Shown: positions 15,749-25,255 of the stretch, piece by piece
Position numbering within the stretch: the first letter of the stretch is position 1
Layout: each line of letters starts with the position of its first letter
Source: GCA-2861595 sp035526335
GTDB lineage: Bacteria; Actinomycetota; Acidimicrobiia; Acidimicrobiales; GCA-2861595
Reading direction: 5' to 3'
DNA length: 64,000 bases
Assembly: GCA_035526335.1 (NCBI GenBank)
Contig: DATLCN010000035.1
Location: 1 to 64,000, forward strand
The notes under the pieces: model-generated
The model's input: the letters and a program-made list of their open reading frames with translations, nothing else
What the model was told of the DNA's origin: nothing
Database searches by the model: none
Made by a program: the position numbers and the translations under genes

Positions 15749-18700
15749 GTGGGCGCTCTCGACCGTTTCTCGCCCGTGGCACAGGCCTGGTTCCGGTCGA
15801 CCTTCGAGGCGCCCACGCCGGCTCAGGAGCAGGGGTGGGACGCCATCAGCGAGGGTCGATCGGCCCTGGTCCTGGCTCCCACCGGGTCGGGAAAGACGCT
15901 GGCCGCGTTCCTGTGGGCTCTCGACCGGCTTCTCACCTCGCCCTCGCCGGCCGAGGAGGCCAGGCGTTGCCGGGTGCTGTACGTGTCGCCCCTCAAGGCG
16001 CTCACCCACGACGTCGAGCGCAACCTGAGGGCACCGCTGGCCGGCATCGCCATGGAGGCGCAGCGGGTGGGATGGGAGCCGTCTCCGGTGAGCGTCGCCA
16101 CCAGGACCGGCGACACCCCCGCCCGTGACCGGCGGGCCATCGCCCGCCACCCGCCGGACATCCTCATCACCACCCCGGAGTCGCTGTACCTCATGCTGAC
16201 CTCCGCGGCGCGCTCGGTCCTGGCCTCGGTGGAGCTGGTGATCGTCGACGAGGTGCACGCCGTCGCCGCCACCAAGCGGGGGACCCACCTGGCGCTGTCG
16301 CTGGAGCGCCTGGAGCGCCTCGTGGCCCAGGCGGCCGGCGCCCCGCCCCAACGCGTCGGGCTGTCCGCCACCCAGCGGCCTCTCGAGGAGCTCGGCCGCT
16401 TCCTCGGCGGCCGCGACAGCACCGGAGAGTTCCGCCCCGTCACGGTGGTGGATGCCGGTACCCGGAAGCCACTCGACCTGCGCATCGTCGTCCCTGTGGA
16501 GGACATGGCCGAGCTGGGCAGGCCGATCGTGCGGCTTGCCCCCGGCTGGGGACCCCATCCGGACGGGGGGGTCGCGACCGAGTTCACGGCCGGGGAAGAC
16601 GGCCGAGCCGAACTGCCTGTGCTCTCGGGACCCGGAGCCGGTGATCCCGAGACCCACACGTCCATCTGGCCGTCGGTCCACCCGGTGCTGCTCGACCTGA
16701 TCCGCGCCCACAGGTCGACGCTGGTCTTCGTCAACTCCCGGCGTCTCGCCGAGCGCCTGTCGGCCCGGCTGAACGAGCTGGCCGGTGAGGAGCTGGTCCG
16801 GGCCCATCACGGCTCGATCGCCCGGGAGCAGCGCCTCGAGATAGAGGATGCGCTCAAGGCGGGCAAGCTGCCGGCCCTGGTCGCCACGTCCTCCCTCGAG
16901 CTCGGTATCGACATGGGTGCCATCGACCTCGTGGTCCAGGTGGAGGCACCGTCGTCGGTCGCCAGCGGACTGCAGCGGGTGGGTCGGGCCGGCCACGGCG
17001 TCGGCCAGCCGTCGAAGGGCAGGATCTTCCCCAAGTTCCGCGGGGATCTCGTGGTGGCCTCGGTGGTGGCGTCCCGGATGCGCGCCGGCCTGGTCGAGGA
17101 GACGGTGGTCCCCCGTAACCCCCTCGATGTGCTGGCGCAGCAGATCGTGGCCATGCTGGCGGTGGAGGAGCTCACGGTGGACGCCGTCGCCGACGTGGTC
17201 GCAGGCGCCCACCCGTTCGCCGGCCTGACCCGCGAGGCTCTCGAAGGCGTGCTCGACATGCTCGCCGGTCGTTACCCGTCCGACCAGTTCGCCGAGCTAC
17301 GGCCCCGCATCGTGTGGGATCGCGCCGCCGGGACCCTGCGGGCCCGTCCCGGCGCCCGCATGCTCGCCGTCACCAGCGGCGGCACCATCCCCGATCGCGG
17401 CCTGTTCGGTGTGTACACCCCTGGGCCGGACGGGACGAGAGTCGGCGAGCTCGACGAGGAGTTCGTGTACGAGAGCCGCCCAGGCGAGAACTTCCTGCTG
17501 GGCGCCACCACCTGGCGCATCGAGGACATCACCCGCGACCGGGTTCTCGTCACCCCCGCGCCCGGCCAGCCCGGGAAGATGCCTTTCTGGCACGGCGACC
17601 AGATCGGGCGGCCGTTCGAGCTCGGCAGGGCCATCGGCGCCTTTTTGGGCGAGGTGGACCAGTGGAGCGACGAGCGGCTGGCTGGAGAGTGCGGACTGGA
17701 CCCGCTGGCCGTCCGCAACCTGCGGGCCTATCTCGAAGAGGAGCGAGAGGCCACCGGCGGTGCCCTCCCCACCGACCGCCAACTCGTGGTCGAGCGCTTC
17801 CGCGACGAGCTCGGCGACTGGCGGGTGTGCGTGCTCTCGACCTTCGGTGCCCGCGTCCACGCGCCCTGGGCACTGGCCATCGAGGCGAGGATCCGCGACC
17901 GCCTCGGCGTGGAGGTGCAGGCCATCTGGTCCGACGACGGGATCGTGGTCCGCCTTCCCGAGGCCGAAGACGCCCCGCCCGTCGACTCGGTCCTCCTCGA
18001 CCCCGAGGAGGTGGAGGAGCTGGTGGTCGCCCAGGTCGGTTCCTCGGCCCTCTTCGCCTCCCGTTTCAGGGAGAACGCGGCACGGTCCCTGCTGTTGCCC
18101 CGCCGGCGCCCCGGATCCCGGACTCCTCTGTGGCAGCAGCGCCAGAAGGCGGCCGATCTGCTCGGCGTGGCGTCGGGCTACGGCTCGTTCCCCGTCCTGC
18201 TGGAGACCTACCGGGAATGCCTCCGAGACGTGTTCGACCTGCCGGCGCTGATCTCGCTGATGACCGACGTCCGGTCCCGGAAGGTGCGGGTGGTGTCCGT
18301 CGACACGGCCCTGCCCTCGCCCTTCGCCTCGTCGCTGGCCTTCTCCTACGTCGCCTCGTTCATGTACGAGGGCGATGCGCCCCTGGCCGAGCGGCGGGCG
18401 CAGGCGCTCACCCTCGACCGCCGGATGCTGGCCGAGTTGGTGGGATCCGACGAGCTGCGGGAGCTCATCGACCCCACCGCTCTGGCCGAGCTGGAGGCTG
18501 AGCTCCAGGCGCTCGACCAGCGCAGGTGGGCCCGCTCTCCGGATGCTGCCTCCGACCTCCTGCGCCGGCTGGGTGACCTCAGCGAAGCCGAACTGGATGC
18601 CCGTTGCGACCGCGCTCACGCCGGCCAGCTACGGCGTGAGCGGAGGGCCATCGACGTGCGCATTGCCGGCGAAGCCCGCCTCGTCGCCGCCGAGGACGCC

Positions 18701-20278
18701 GGCCGCTACCGCGACGCGCTCGGCGTCTCACCGCCGCCGGGGGTGCCCGACGCCTTCCTTGAACCGGTGCCCGATGCCCTCGAGCAGCTCGTGCGTCGAT
18801 GGGCACGGACCCACGGGCCCTTCACGCCCGCCGAGCCCAGCCGGCGGTTCGGCGTGCCCCTCCACCTGGTGGAATCCGTCCTGGGCCGGCTGGCGTCGGC
18901 GGGCAACGTCGTGCACGGCGACTTCCGCCCCGACGGAACGGAGCGGGAGTGGTGCGACGTGGAGGTCCTGCGGATCCTGCGCCAGCGGTCGCTGGCCGCT
19001 CTCCGGCGGGAGGTCGAGCCGGTGGCGGCCGAGGCGCTGGTGCGGTTCCTGCCCGCGTGGCAGGGGGTCGGCCTCGAGGGTGGTGGCCTCGACCGCACCT
19101 TCCAGGTCATCAGCCAGCTTCAGGGTCTGGCCATCCCCGCCAGTGTCCTCGAGAGCGAGGTCCTGTCCTCGCGCATCCGCAACTATTCGCCGGCTCTGCT
19201 GGACGAGCTGCTCGTGGCCGGCGAGGTCATGTGGCTCGGTGCCGGGCCGCTCGGGCAAGCTGACGGCAAGGTCGTCCTTCTGCTTCGGGGCAGCCCGCTG
19301 GTCAGGGCCCTGCCCGCCGGCACCGGCCCCCGCGGGGACGAGCACGAGCGCCTCCGTGAGGTGCTCGGCCGTCGGGGGGCGTGCTTCTTCCGTGACCTGG
19401 CTGGCCCCGGTACCGATGACGCCACCACCCTCGAGTCGCTGTGGGACCTGGTGTGGGCCGGCGAGGTCACCAACGACTCGTTCGCACCTCTCAGGGCCCT
19501 CGGCGGCCGGCGCCGGCCAGGTGCGGGCGGGAAGGGTGGCGGGACGGCGGCCCCCGGCCGGCGCCCCCGGCCGCGGCTCGGCCACCTGAGCGCACTGGGC
19601 CCGCCCAAGGCCCAGGGACGGTGGTCACTGGTCGACCGCACCGGCAACGCGGCCTCCGCCACCGAGGCGGCGGCGGCCCTGGCCGGTGTCCTGCTGGACC
19701 GCCACGGGGTGCTCACGCGCGAGGCGGTGCGGGGAGAGGGGGTGGCCGGGGGATTCGCCGGCATCTACCCCGTGCTGCGCGCCATGGAAGAAGGCGGGAG
19801 GATCCGCCGGGGTTACTTCGTGGCCGGCCTCGGGGGCGCGCAGTTCGCCCTGCCCGGGGCGGTCGACCGGCTGCGCACGGCCCGCGACGAGTCTGCTCTG
19901 ATCGAACCAGCTGAGGGGAGCGGGGCGAGCCGGCCGCTGCCGGCCTCGAGATCGGTCGGGTTGCTCCTCGCTGCCACCGACCCCGCCAATGCCTTCGGGC
20001 TCTGCCTGCCCTGGCCGGCGCCGGGCCTCAAGCGGGTGGCCGGCGCACACGTCGTTCTCGTCGATGGCGTGCCCTGCCTGTACGTCGAACGGGGCGGGGG
20101 CGCCAGGCGCCTCGTCCCCCTCCGCCCCTACGACGGCACCTGGGAGGCGCCGGCAATCGCCGCACTGGCGGCCACCTCCACGCGCGTCACCGTCGGCCAC
20201 GCCGATCCCCAGCTGGAGCCGGTGCTGGCGGCCGCCGGCTTCGTCGCCACCCCAAAGGGCATGACCCGTTATGCCTGA
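15749..20278 (+). CDS. lhr: Lhr-family ATP-dependent helicase (long actinobacterial form)
   Basis: The 1509-residue protein matches the length of mycobacterial Lhr, a 3'-5' translocase that unwinds RNA:DNA hybrids and is induced by DNA damage. Motif I is APTGSGKT (43-50), motif Ia lies in YVSPLKALTHD, and motif II is DEVH (167-170) in place of DEAD. The second RecA domain carries VATSSLELGIDMGAIDLVVQ and the motif VI segment LQRVGRAGH. The winged-helix and Lhr-core domains follow, and then a long C-terminal domain, which is complete here. The leaderless-type -10 box 6 nt upstream supports GTG 15749. The last codons overlap a remnant of a nei-type glycosylase gene, which in mycobacteria is the neighbour of lhr. 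Confidence 0.95.
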   Translation: MGALDRFSPVAQAWFRSTFEAPTPAQEQGWDAISEGRSALVLAPTGSGKTLAAFLWALDRLLTSPSPAEEARRCRVLYVSPLKALTHDVERNLRAPLAGIAMEAQRVGWEPSPVSVATRTGDTPARDRRAIARHPPDILITTPESLYLMLTSAARSVLASVELVIVDEVHAVAATKRGTHLALSLERLERLVAQAAGAPPQRVGLSATQRPLEELGRFLGGRDSTGEFRPVTVVDAGTRKPLDLRIVVPVEDMAELGRPIVRLAPGWGPHPDGGVATEFTAGEDGRAELPVLSGPGAGDPETHTSIWPSVHPVLLDLIRAHRSTLVFVNSRRLAERLSARLNELAGEELVRAHHGSIAREQRLEIEDALKAGKLPALVATSSLELGIDMGAIDLVVQVEAPSSVASGLQRVGRAGHGVGQPSKGRIFPKFRGDLVVASVVASRMRAGLVEETVVPRNPLDVLAQQIVAMLAVEELTVDAVADVVAGAHPFAGLTREALEGVLDMLAGRYPSDQFAELRPRIVWDRAAGTLRARPGARMLAVTSGGTIPDRGLFGVYTPGPDGTRVGELDEEFVYESRPGENFLLGATTWRIEDITRDRVLVTPAPGQPGKMPFWHGDQIGRPFELGRAIGAFLGEVDQWSDERLAGECGLDPLAVRNLRAYLEEEREATGGALPTDRQLVVERFRDELGDWRVCVLSTFGARVHAPWALAIEARIRDRLGVEVQAIWSDDGIVVRLPEAEDAPPVDSVLLDPEEVEELVVAQVGSSALFASRFRENAARSLLLPRRRPGSRTPLWQQRQKAADLLGVASGYGSFPVLLETYRECLRDVFDLPALISLMTDVRSRKVRVVSVDTALPSPFASSLAFSYVASFMYEGDAPLAERRAQALTLDRRMLAELVGSDELRELIDPTALAELEAELQALDQRRWARSPDAASDLLRRLGDLSEAELDARCDRAHAGQLRRERRAIDVRIAGEARLVAAEDAGRYRDALGVSPPPGVPDAFLEPVPDALEQLVRRWARTHGPFTPAEPSRRFGVPLHLVESVLGRLASAGNVVHGDFRPDGTEREWCDVEVLRILRQRSLAALRREVEPVAAEALVRFLPAWQGVGLEGGGLDRTFQVISQLQGLAIPASVLESEVLSSRIRNYSPALLDELLVAGEVMWLGAGPLGQADGKVVLLLRGSPLVRALPAGTGPRGDEHERLREVLGRRGACFFRDLAGPGTDDATTLESLWDLVWAGEVTNDSFAPLRALGGRRRPGAGGKGGGTAAPGRRPRPRLGHLSALGPPKAQGRWSLVDRTGNAASATEAAAALAGVLLDRHGVLTREAVRGEGVAGGFAGIYPVLRAMEEGGRIRRGYFVAGLGGAQFALPGAVDRLRTARDESALIEPAEGSGASRPLPASRSVGLLLAATDPANAFGLCLPWPAPGLKRVAGAHVVLVDGVPCLYVERGGGARRLVPLRPYDGTWEAPAIAALAATSTRVTVGHADPQLEPVLAAAGFVATPKGMTRYA

Positions 20279-20495
20279 GGGGGACACGATCTTCAGGCGG
20301 CGAGATCGTTGCGGCAGGTTTCGGCCGCGACTTCGGGCGGGGGTGGAACCGCACGTGGGTCTGCGGGCGGGCGGGACAACCCCGCCTTCGATGCCGCACA
20401 CCGGTACAGGTCGCCCTGCCGGGAGTCGACCAGCCACGCCAGGTTTGATGGTGCCCGTCGTGCCAGCCGAGCTCGGGATAGTCCCGCCGCCCTGA
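20271..20495 (+). pseudogene. Remnant of a nei/fpg-type DNA glycosylase gene (N-terminal stub)
   Basis: The frame begins ATG with MPEGDTIFR, the nearly invariant N-terminus of endonuclease VIII/Nei enzymes, in which Pro2 is the Schiff-base nucleophile and Glu3 is catalytic. After about ten residues the sequence turns into an Arg/Pro/Gly-rich stretch with no resemblance to the family and stops after 74 codons; a complete enzyme needs about 260. Its ATG overlaps the lhr stop, the position expected of a coupled lhr-nei gene pair. I read it as a gene cut off by a deletion or rearrangement. The recognisable part is only 27 bases, so chance similarity cannot be ruled out, although the position argues against it. 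Confidence 0.6.
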
Positions 20496-20512
20496 GCGGC
20501 GGTTGGGCGGAT

Positions 20513-21181
20513 TCAGCCCGCGTTCGACATCGGCCGCCCATGCGACCACGGCGACGGCTGCGGCAGCAGCGTGGTCGCCACCGCCACCGCCTCCAGCTTC
20601 GAATGGACGCCGAGCTTGCAGAGCAGATTCTGGATGTGGGTGCGGGCGGTCGAGTAGCGGACACCCATGTCGCGGGCGAGGGTGGCGGTGTCCTGGCCCT
20701 GAACGAGGCGGTCGAGCACCTCCCTCTCTCGGGTGGTGAGGAAGCAGAAGGCGTCGGCGGGGTCGGTGGTGGGGAACTGGCGGGCGCCGTTGTCGCCGGA
20801 CAGCCCGTCGAAGAACACCCCGATGCCGGCGACGACGTCGTCCATCCGGGCGAGGATGTCGGCGAGAGGCCTCCGCTTGCTGAGGAACGCGTCGGCGCCC
20901 GCCTGCTTGGCCCTTATTGCGGCGCCCGGGGTCTTGGAGCCGCTGAGCACCACGATGCTGGTCATGGGTGACGACTCGTGCGTGGCGGCGAGCACCGCAC
21001 CCGCGTCACCATCGGGGAAGTCCAGCTCGGTGATGAAGAGGTGAGGCCTGTTCGCGGCCACGGCCGAGGCACCGTCGTCCGGCGTGAAGGTGCAGGCCGC
21101 CACCTGGTGGCCGTGATTTCTCATGACGATCCCGAGCGTGTCGGCGAAGAGGCGGTGACTGTCGCAGATCACAAGCCTCAT
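20513..21181 (-). CDS. LuxR/NarL-type response regulator with Glu at the phosphorylation site
   Basis: This 222-residue protein has an N-terminal receiver-like domain and a C-terminal LuxR helix-turn-helix (LTTREREVLDRLVQGQDTATLARDMGVR, followed by STARTHIQNLLCKLGVHSKLEAV). In the receiver, the residue four before the conserved Pro, normally the phosphorylated Asp, is Glu52 (ITELDFPDGD). The acidic pair is reduced to Asp7-Ser8, while Lys102 is present. It may therefore behave as permanently active or be controlled by something other than phosphorylation. GAGGA about 8 nt before the ATG serves as the ribosome binding site. No kinase is adjacent; the targets are unknown. Confidence 0.88.
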   Translation of the reverse strand: MRLVICDSHRLFADTLGIVMRNHGHQVAACTFTPDDGASAVAANRPHLFITELDFPDGDAGAVLAATHESSPMTSIVVLSGSKTPGAAIRAKQAGADAFLSKRRPLADILARMDDVVAGIGVFFDGLSGDNGARQFPTTDPADAFCFLTTREREVLDRLVQGQDTATLARDMGVRYSTARTHIQNLLCKLGVHSKLEAVAVATTLLPQPSPWSHGRPMSNAG

Positions 21182-21452
21182 CGGACGTCCTCGAGGGTCT
21201 TCTTTGTGTTCATCCAGTCACGCATCCCTTGTCCGGGAACCTCGCACTGCCCCATCTCCCTGCACACCGCCTTCCCCCAAAGCTGTGCCGGATCTGCCCC
21301 GAAGGTCGGCGTCGCAAACCCTGCGTGACAATTCTAACCACTCTTCGCCCCCAGCGCCACTCCATTACGACGCTCCGTGGCGAAACTCTCGGGAAGATGT
21401 GGTAAAAGTGGTGGCGGAGCCGCCGGCGGAAGACCCTGTTGCCGTCGGGTCC

Positions 21453-21458
21453 TAATCT
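21453..21458 (+). promoter_or_regulatory. -10 box of a leaderless transcript (MFS gene)
   Basis: TAATCT is followed by a 6-nt spacer and GTG 21465, with no ribosome binding site. It is the closest match to the bacterial -10 consensus among the leaderless boxes in the window. Confidence 0.6.
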
Positions 21459-21464
21459 CGGCTG

Positions 21465-22862
21465 GTGGCAGCAGCACGGCGCCGTCTGTTGATCGACACC
21501 ACGCCCCTGCGGGAATCACGGGACTTCCGGGTCCTCTACGCCGGGCAGATCGTGTCGTTCTTCGGCAACCAGCTGACAGTGGTGGCCGTTCCCTTCCAGG
21601 TGTACCTGATCACCAGGTCCTCGCTCCAGGTGGGTCTGGTGAGCCTGGCCCAGCTCGTTCCGCTCATCGTGGGCTCCCTCATCGGCGGTGCGATGGCCGA
21701 CAGCTTCGACCGCCGCCGGCTCCTCCTCTGGATGCAGGTCGTGCTGGGAGGAATCACCGTTGGCCTCGCCCTGAACGCGTCGCTCGACCGGCCGGCGCTC
21801 TGGCCGCTGTACGTGCTCCCCGCCGTGGCTGCAGGATTCTCCGGAGTCGACAAGCCGGCTCGAAACGCTGCCATTCCGGGACTGCTCCGGCGCCAGTCCC
21901 TCCCTGCCGCCTATGCCCTCTGGCAGGTCCAGTACCAGGTCGGATTCCTGCTCGGCCCGGCCGCCGCCGGCCTGCTGCTGGCGGGATTCGCCCTCTCCAC
22001 CGTGTACTGGATCGACGTCGCCACCTATGCCCTCGCCTTCCTCGCCGTGAAGCGGATGCGCCCGCTCCCACCCGAGGGTGGTGGCACCCCGGCCAGCGCG
22101 GCGTCGGTGGCCGAAGGTTTCCGTTTCCTGCGCCGGCGGCCGGTGCTGGTCGGAACCTTCGCCATCGACCTCGATGCCATGGTCTTCGGCATGCCGCGCG
22201 CCCTCTTCCCCGCTCTGGGCACCGGCCTGTACGGGGGCGGCGCCCAGGCCGTGGGACTGCTGTACGCCGCGCCTGGTGCAGGTGCGCTGGTGGGCTCTTT
22301 GCTGACGGGATGGGTGTCGAGGGTCCACCACCAGGGTCGGGCCGTGATGGTGGCGGTCACCATCTGGGGGCTGGCCATCGCCGGCTTCGGGCTCAGCTCC
22401 TGGCTGCCTCTCGGCTTGGCGTTGCTGGCGCTGGCGGGTGCAGCCGACGTGATATCGGCTGTGTTCCGCAACACCATCCTCCAGCTCAGCGTGCCGGACT
22501 CCCTGCGGGGCCGGCTCTCGGCGGTGCACATCGCGGTGGTCACCGGAGGGCCCCGGCTGGGTGACGCCGAGGCGGGCGCCGTGGCCGCGCTGGCCGGCCC
22601 AAGCTTCTCGGTGGTGTCGGGCGGGCTGGCCTGCGTCGCCGGCGTGGCCGTGACGGCATGGCTCCTGCCGCAGTTCGCCCGCTATCGCGCCGACCCCGAT
22701 CCCGGCCACCTGCCACCGTCGCCCAGAGCCCTCCACGGCGGCGACGATGATCTGCCGCGAGACTGCCGGCACGATTTCGGAGCGGCGAACGAGACCACAG
22801 CCTCGACGATTGGGTTGCCGGGGTGGGTGGCCCGGAAGCCGTCGTCGCATGATAAGCCGTAG
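21465..22862 (+). CDS. MFS transporter (enterobactin-exporter-like / DHA3 group)
   Basis: The 465-residue protein has about twelve hydrophobic helices. The loop between helices 2 and 3 reads GGAMADSFDRRRLLLW, the MFS signature, and the N-terminal RDFRVLYAGQIVSFFGNQLTVVAVPFQVY is typical of the DHA3 subfamily that exports drugs or siderophores. The last 60 residues form a charged cytoplasmic tail. The substrate cannot be read from the sequence. It stands alone between a divergent LuxR regulator and the convergent chemosensory operon, so the regulator might control it (inference). Confidence 0.87.
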   Translation: MAAARRRLLIDTTPLRESRDFRVLYAGQIVSFFGNQLTVVAVPFQVYLITRSSLQVGLVSLAQLVPLIVGSLIGGAMADSFDRRRLLLWMQVVLGGITVGLALNASLDRPALWPLYVLPAVAAGFSGVDKPARNAAIPGLLRRQSLPAAYALWQVQYQVGFLLGPAAAGLLLAGFALSTVYWIDVATYALAFLAVKRMRPLPPEGGGTPASAASVAEGFRFLRRRPVLVGTFAIDLDAMVFGMPRALFPALGTGLYGGGAQAVGLLYAAPGAGALVGSLLTGWVSRVHHQGRAVMVAVTIWGLAIAGFGLSSWLPLGLALLALAGAADVISAVFRNTILQLSVPDSLRGRLSAVHIAVVTGGPRLGDAEAGAVAALAGPSFSVVSGGLACVAGVAVTAWLLPQFARYRADPDPGHLPPSPRALHGGDDDLPRDCRHDFGAANETTASTIGLPGWVARKPSSHDKP

Positions 22863-23081
22863 GATCTTCAGGATGCTCGGCGGGGGTTACGACACAAGCT
22901 CCGCACCGGCCTTGCCCGCCGCATAGAGGTAAGGGAAGCTCGTGCACGACCCCAGCGGGCATTGGAGCACCGCTCACACAGTGGGACGGTGGTCCGCCGG
23001 CACCGCCGCCGGGAAAGGCCTTGAACACCTCGCCGTCTCGGTCCCCCGGAGCTCATTGACGACTTGCCGACCGGAGCCGGG

Positions 23082-23103
23082 ACTGGAACTGGACTGGAAC
23101 TGG
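23082..23103. repeat. Two tandem copies of an 11-bp unit
   Basis: ACTGGAACTGG occurs twice head to tail, 11 bases before the stop of the convergent kinase gene. It lies in the 251-bp gap between the MFS gene and the kinase gene, where I see no other feature. It may be a replication-slippage duplication. Confidence 0.6.
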
Positions 23104-23113
23104 CGTAAGGGGT

Positions 23114-25255
23114 TCATTCGCTGATCCAGCGTTCGAGAACGCCAGCCAGGACGTCGGTCCTCACCGGCTTGGTGACGAAGTCGTCCATGCCGGCGTCCAG
23201 GCAGCGGGCCCGGTCCTCCTTCAAGGCGCCCGCCGTCATGGCGATGATCGGCACCCGATCCGAATTCCCGGCGCGGATCCGGCGGGTGGCGTCGTATCCG
23301 TCCATCTCGGGCATCTGGCAGTCCATCAGCACCGCTGCATAGGGGACGCTGGTGACGGCCTGGATGGCCTCCAGGCCGTTGCCGGCCACGTCGACCCGGT
23401 AGCCGAGGGTCTCCAGCGTGTGGACGGCCAGCTTCTGGTTGACGGCGTCGTCCTCCACCAGGAGGACATGGGCCCGTGACTGGGCGCCGGCCTCGGCCAT
23501 TGTGTGTCGGGTCACCATCGGAACGGGAACTTCGCAGTCCGTCCCAAGCATCACCGTGGCCAGGCATTCTTGGAGCGAGTCCTGATGAACCGGCTTGGTG
23601 AGATAGGCGTTCACGCCTGCCTGTTGTGCAGCCTTCGCTTCGCCACGATGGCCGAGCGCGGTGAGCAGCACGATCCTGGTCCCGGCTGTGGAGGGATCCT
23701 CGGCGATGGCCCGAGCCAGCTGCAGACCGTCGGTACCAGGCATCTCGAAGTCGATCACCGCGATGTCGAACGGGTCGTCGTCATGGCCGGCGTGGTGCAG
23801 AGCGGCGAGTGCGGCGCCGGCGCTGTCAGCCGCGGTGACGCGCATCTTGCTGTGGTTGAGCGCCTGCTCCAGGGCCCGCCGGCTCGTGGCGCTGTCGTCC
23901 ACGATCAGGACCCGTTGCCCGGCCAGCGCGCTGCGGTCGGGCAACAAGCGTGCCTCCGGCTCAGGGCCTCGCCCGAGGGTGGCGGTGAACCAGAACCGGC
24001 TGCCTTTGCCGAGTTCGCTCTCCACCTTCAGCTCACCACCCATCAGCTCCACCAGTTGCCTCGAGATGGTGAGGCCGAGTCCGGTCCCCCCGTAGCGCCG
24101 GGTCGTCGATCCGTCGGCTTGGGCGAAGCTGTCGAAGATCTGGTCCTGCTGGGCGGCGCTGAGGCCGACGCCGGTATCGACCACCTCGAAGCACACCACG
24201 ACGGTTTCATCGGACTCCTCGCGCACCGCGACCTGGATGACGACTTCGCCTTCCGCCGTGAACTTGACGGCGTTACCGACCAGATTGAGCAGCACCTGGC
24301 GGAGCCGGCCGGGGTCGCCGCAGGCCACACGGGGAACGTCGGGTGCTACGAGCGTCACCAGTTCGACGAGCTTGGCCTGCGCCTGTTCGGCGATGATGTC
24401 GGCGACATCCTCCACGACGCGGCGAAGGTCGAAGTCGAGGACCTCGAGGTCGAGCTTCCCGGCCTCGATCTTGGAGAAATCGAGGACATCGTTGATCACG
24501 GTGAGAAGCCCTTCCCCTGAGCTGCGCGCGGTGTGGGCGTAGTCCCGCTGCTCAGGGGACAAGCTCGTGTCGAGCAGGAGGTTGACCATTCCTATGACCC
24601 CGTTCAGGGGGGTCCGGATCTCGTGGCTCATCCGGGCCAGGAACTCGGACTTCAGCCTGGTGGCCTCCATGGCCTTCCCGAGGGCCTCCTCCAGCTCCTC
24701 GCGGGCGTCAGCCAGCTCGATTTCGCGGGTCCGCAGTCGGGTGTTGGTGCGGATGAGATCCTCGAACGAGGAGATCAGAAGGTCGAGGATCTGCTGGCGC
24801 TCGGATGTGATCATGAACCGCTGTCCGAGGAACGAGAGCTCCACGCCCATCTGGACGTTGCCGGCGGTCCGGAGCGAGCGGTTCACGAGGATCGACTCGA
24901 CGCGCGAGAGGAGCTGGTCGCGCTCGTAGGGCTTGCGGATGAAGTTGTCGGCCCCGGCCTCGAGGCCCCGGACGACGTCGAGAGGGTCGCTCAGCGACGT
25001 GAGCATCACCACCGGAATGACGGCGAGCGCCGGATCGGATTTGATCAGTTTGCACAGGGCGAAACCGCCCATGCCCGGCATCACCACGTCGCTGATGACG
25101 AGCCCGAAGCTGGGTACGCCCGTCCCAACCAGGGCCTCCAGAGCAGCCTCGCCACTGCCGGAGACGGTGACGTCGTAGCCGGCCTCTTCCAGGTCGGCCC
25201 GCACCAGCTCGGCCTGCGACGGGCTGTCTTCGACGACCAGGATGCATTTATTCAT
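23114..25255 (-). CDS. Hybrid histidine kinase REC-HisKA-HATPase-REC-REC
   Basis: This 713-residue cytoplasmic protein starts with a receiver (Asp56), then a helical linker, HisKA with SHEIRTPLNG (His211), and HATPase with the N-box NLVGNAVKF and G boxes DTGVGL and GGTGLGLTIS. Two more receivers follow (Asp502 and Asp645), each with its conserved Lys. It is the last gene of the chemosensory operon and overlaps cheB by ATGA, so its N-terminal receiver is the likely phosphate acceptor from the operon's CheA. That makes it the probable output, in the place where Wsp systems have the diguanylate cyclase WspR. The frame is open 392 codons further upstream, but that part runs antisense-frame through cheB. 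Confidence 0.93.
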   Translation of the reverse strand: MNKCILVVEDSPSQAELVRADLEEAGYDVTVSGSGEAALEALVGTGVPSFGLVISDVVMPGMGGFALCKLIKSDPALAVIPVVMLTSLSDPLDVVRGLEAGADNFIRKPYERDQLLSRVESILVNRSLRTAGNVQMGVELSFLGQRFMITSERQQILDLLISSFEDLIRTNTRLRTREIELADAREELEEALGKAMEATRLKSEFLARMSHEIRTPLNGVIGMVNLLLDTSLSPEQRDYAHTARSSGEGLLTVINDVLDFSKIEAGKLDLEVLDFDLRRVVEDVADIIAEQAQAKLVELVTLVAPDVPRVACGDPGRLRQVLLNLVGNAVKFTAEGEVVIQVAVREESDETVVVCFEVVDTGVGLSAAQQDQIFDSFAQADGSTTRRYGGTGLGLTISRQLVELMGGELKVESELGKGSRFWFTATLGRGPEPEARLLPDRSALAGQRVLIVDDSATSRRALEQALNHSKMRVTAADSAGAALAALHHAGHDDDPFDIAVIDFEMPGTDGLQLARAIAEDPSTAGTRIVLLTALGHRGEAKAAQQAGVNAYLTKPVHQDSLQECLATVMLGTDCEVPVPMVTRHTMAEAGAQSRAHVLLVEDDAVNQKLAVHTLETLGYRVDVAGNGLEAIQAVTSVPYAAVLMDCQMPEMDGYDATRRIRAGNSDRVPIIAMTAGALKEDRARCLDAGMDDFVTKPVRTDVLAGVLERWISE

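Noticed and set aside
15152..17212. 686-codon minus-strand frame opposite lhr and the metallopeptidase
   Set aside because: His/Arg/Gly-rich composition without motifs, fully antisense to well-supported genes; a shadow of GC-rich codon bias.
20293..20664. 123-codon minus-strand frame overlapping the start of the space between lhr and the LuxR gene
   Set aside because: More than a third is antisense-frame to the LuxR gene end, and the rest has no family signature; I prefer a degenerate gap with the nei stub.
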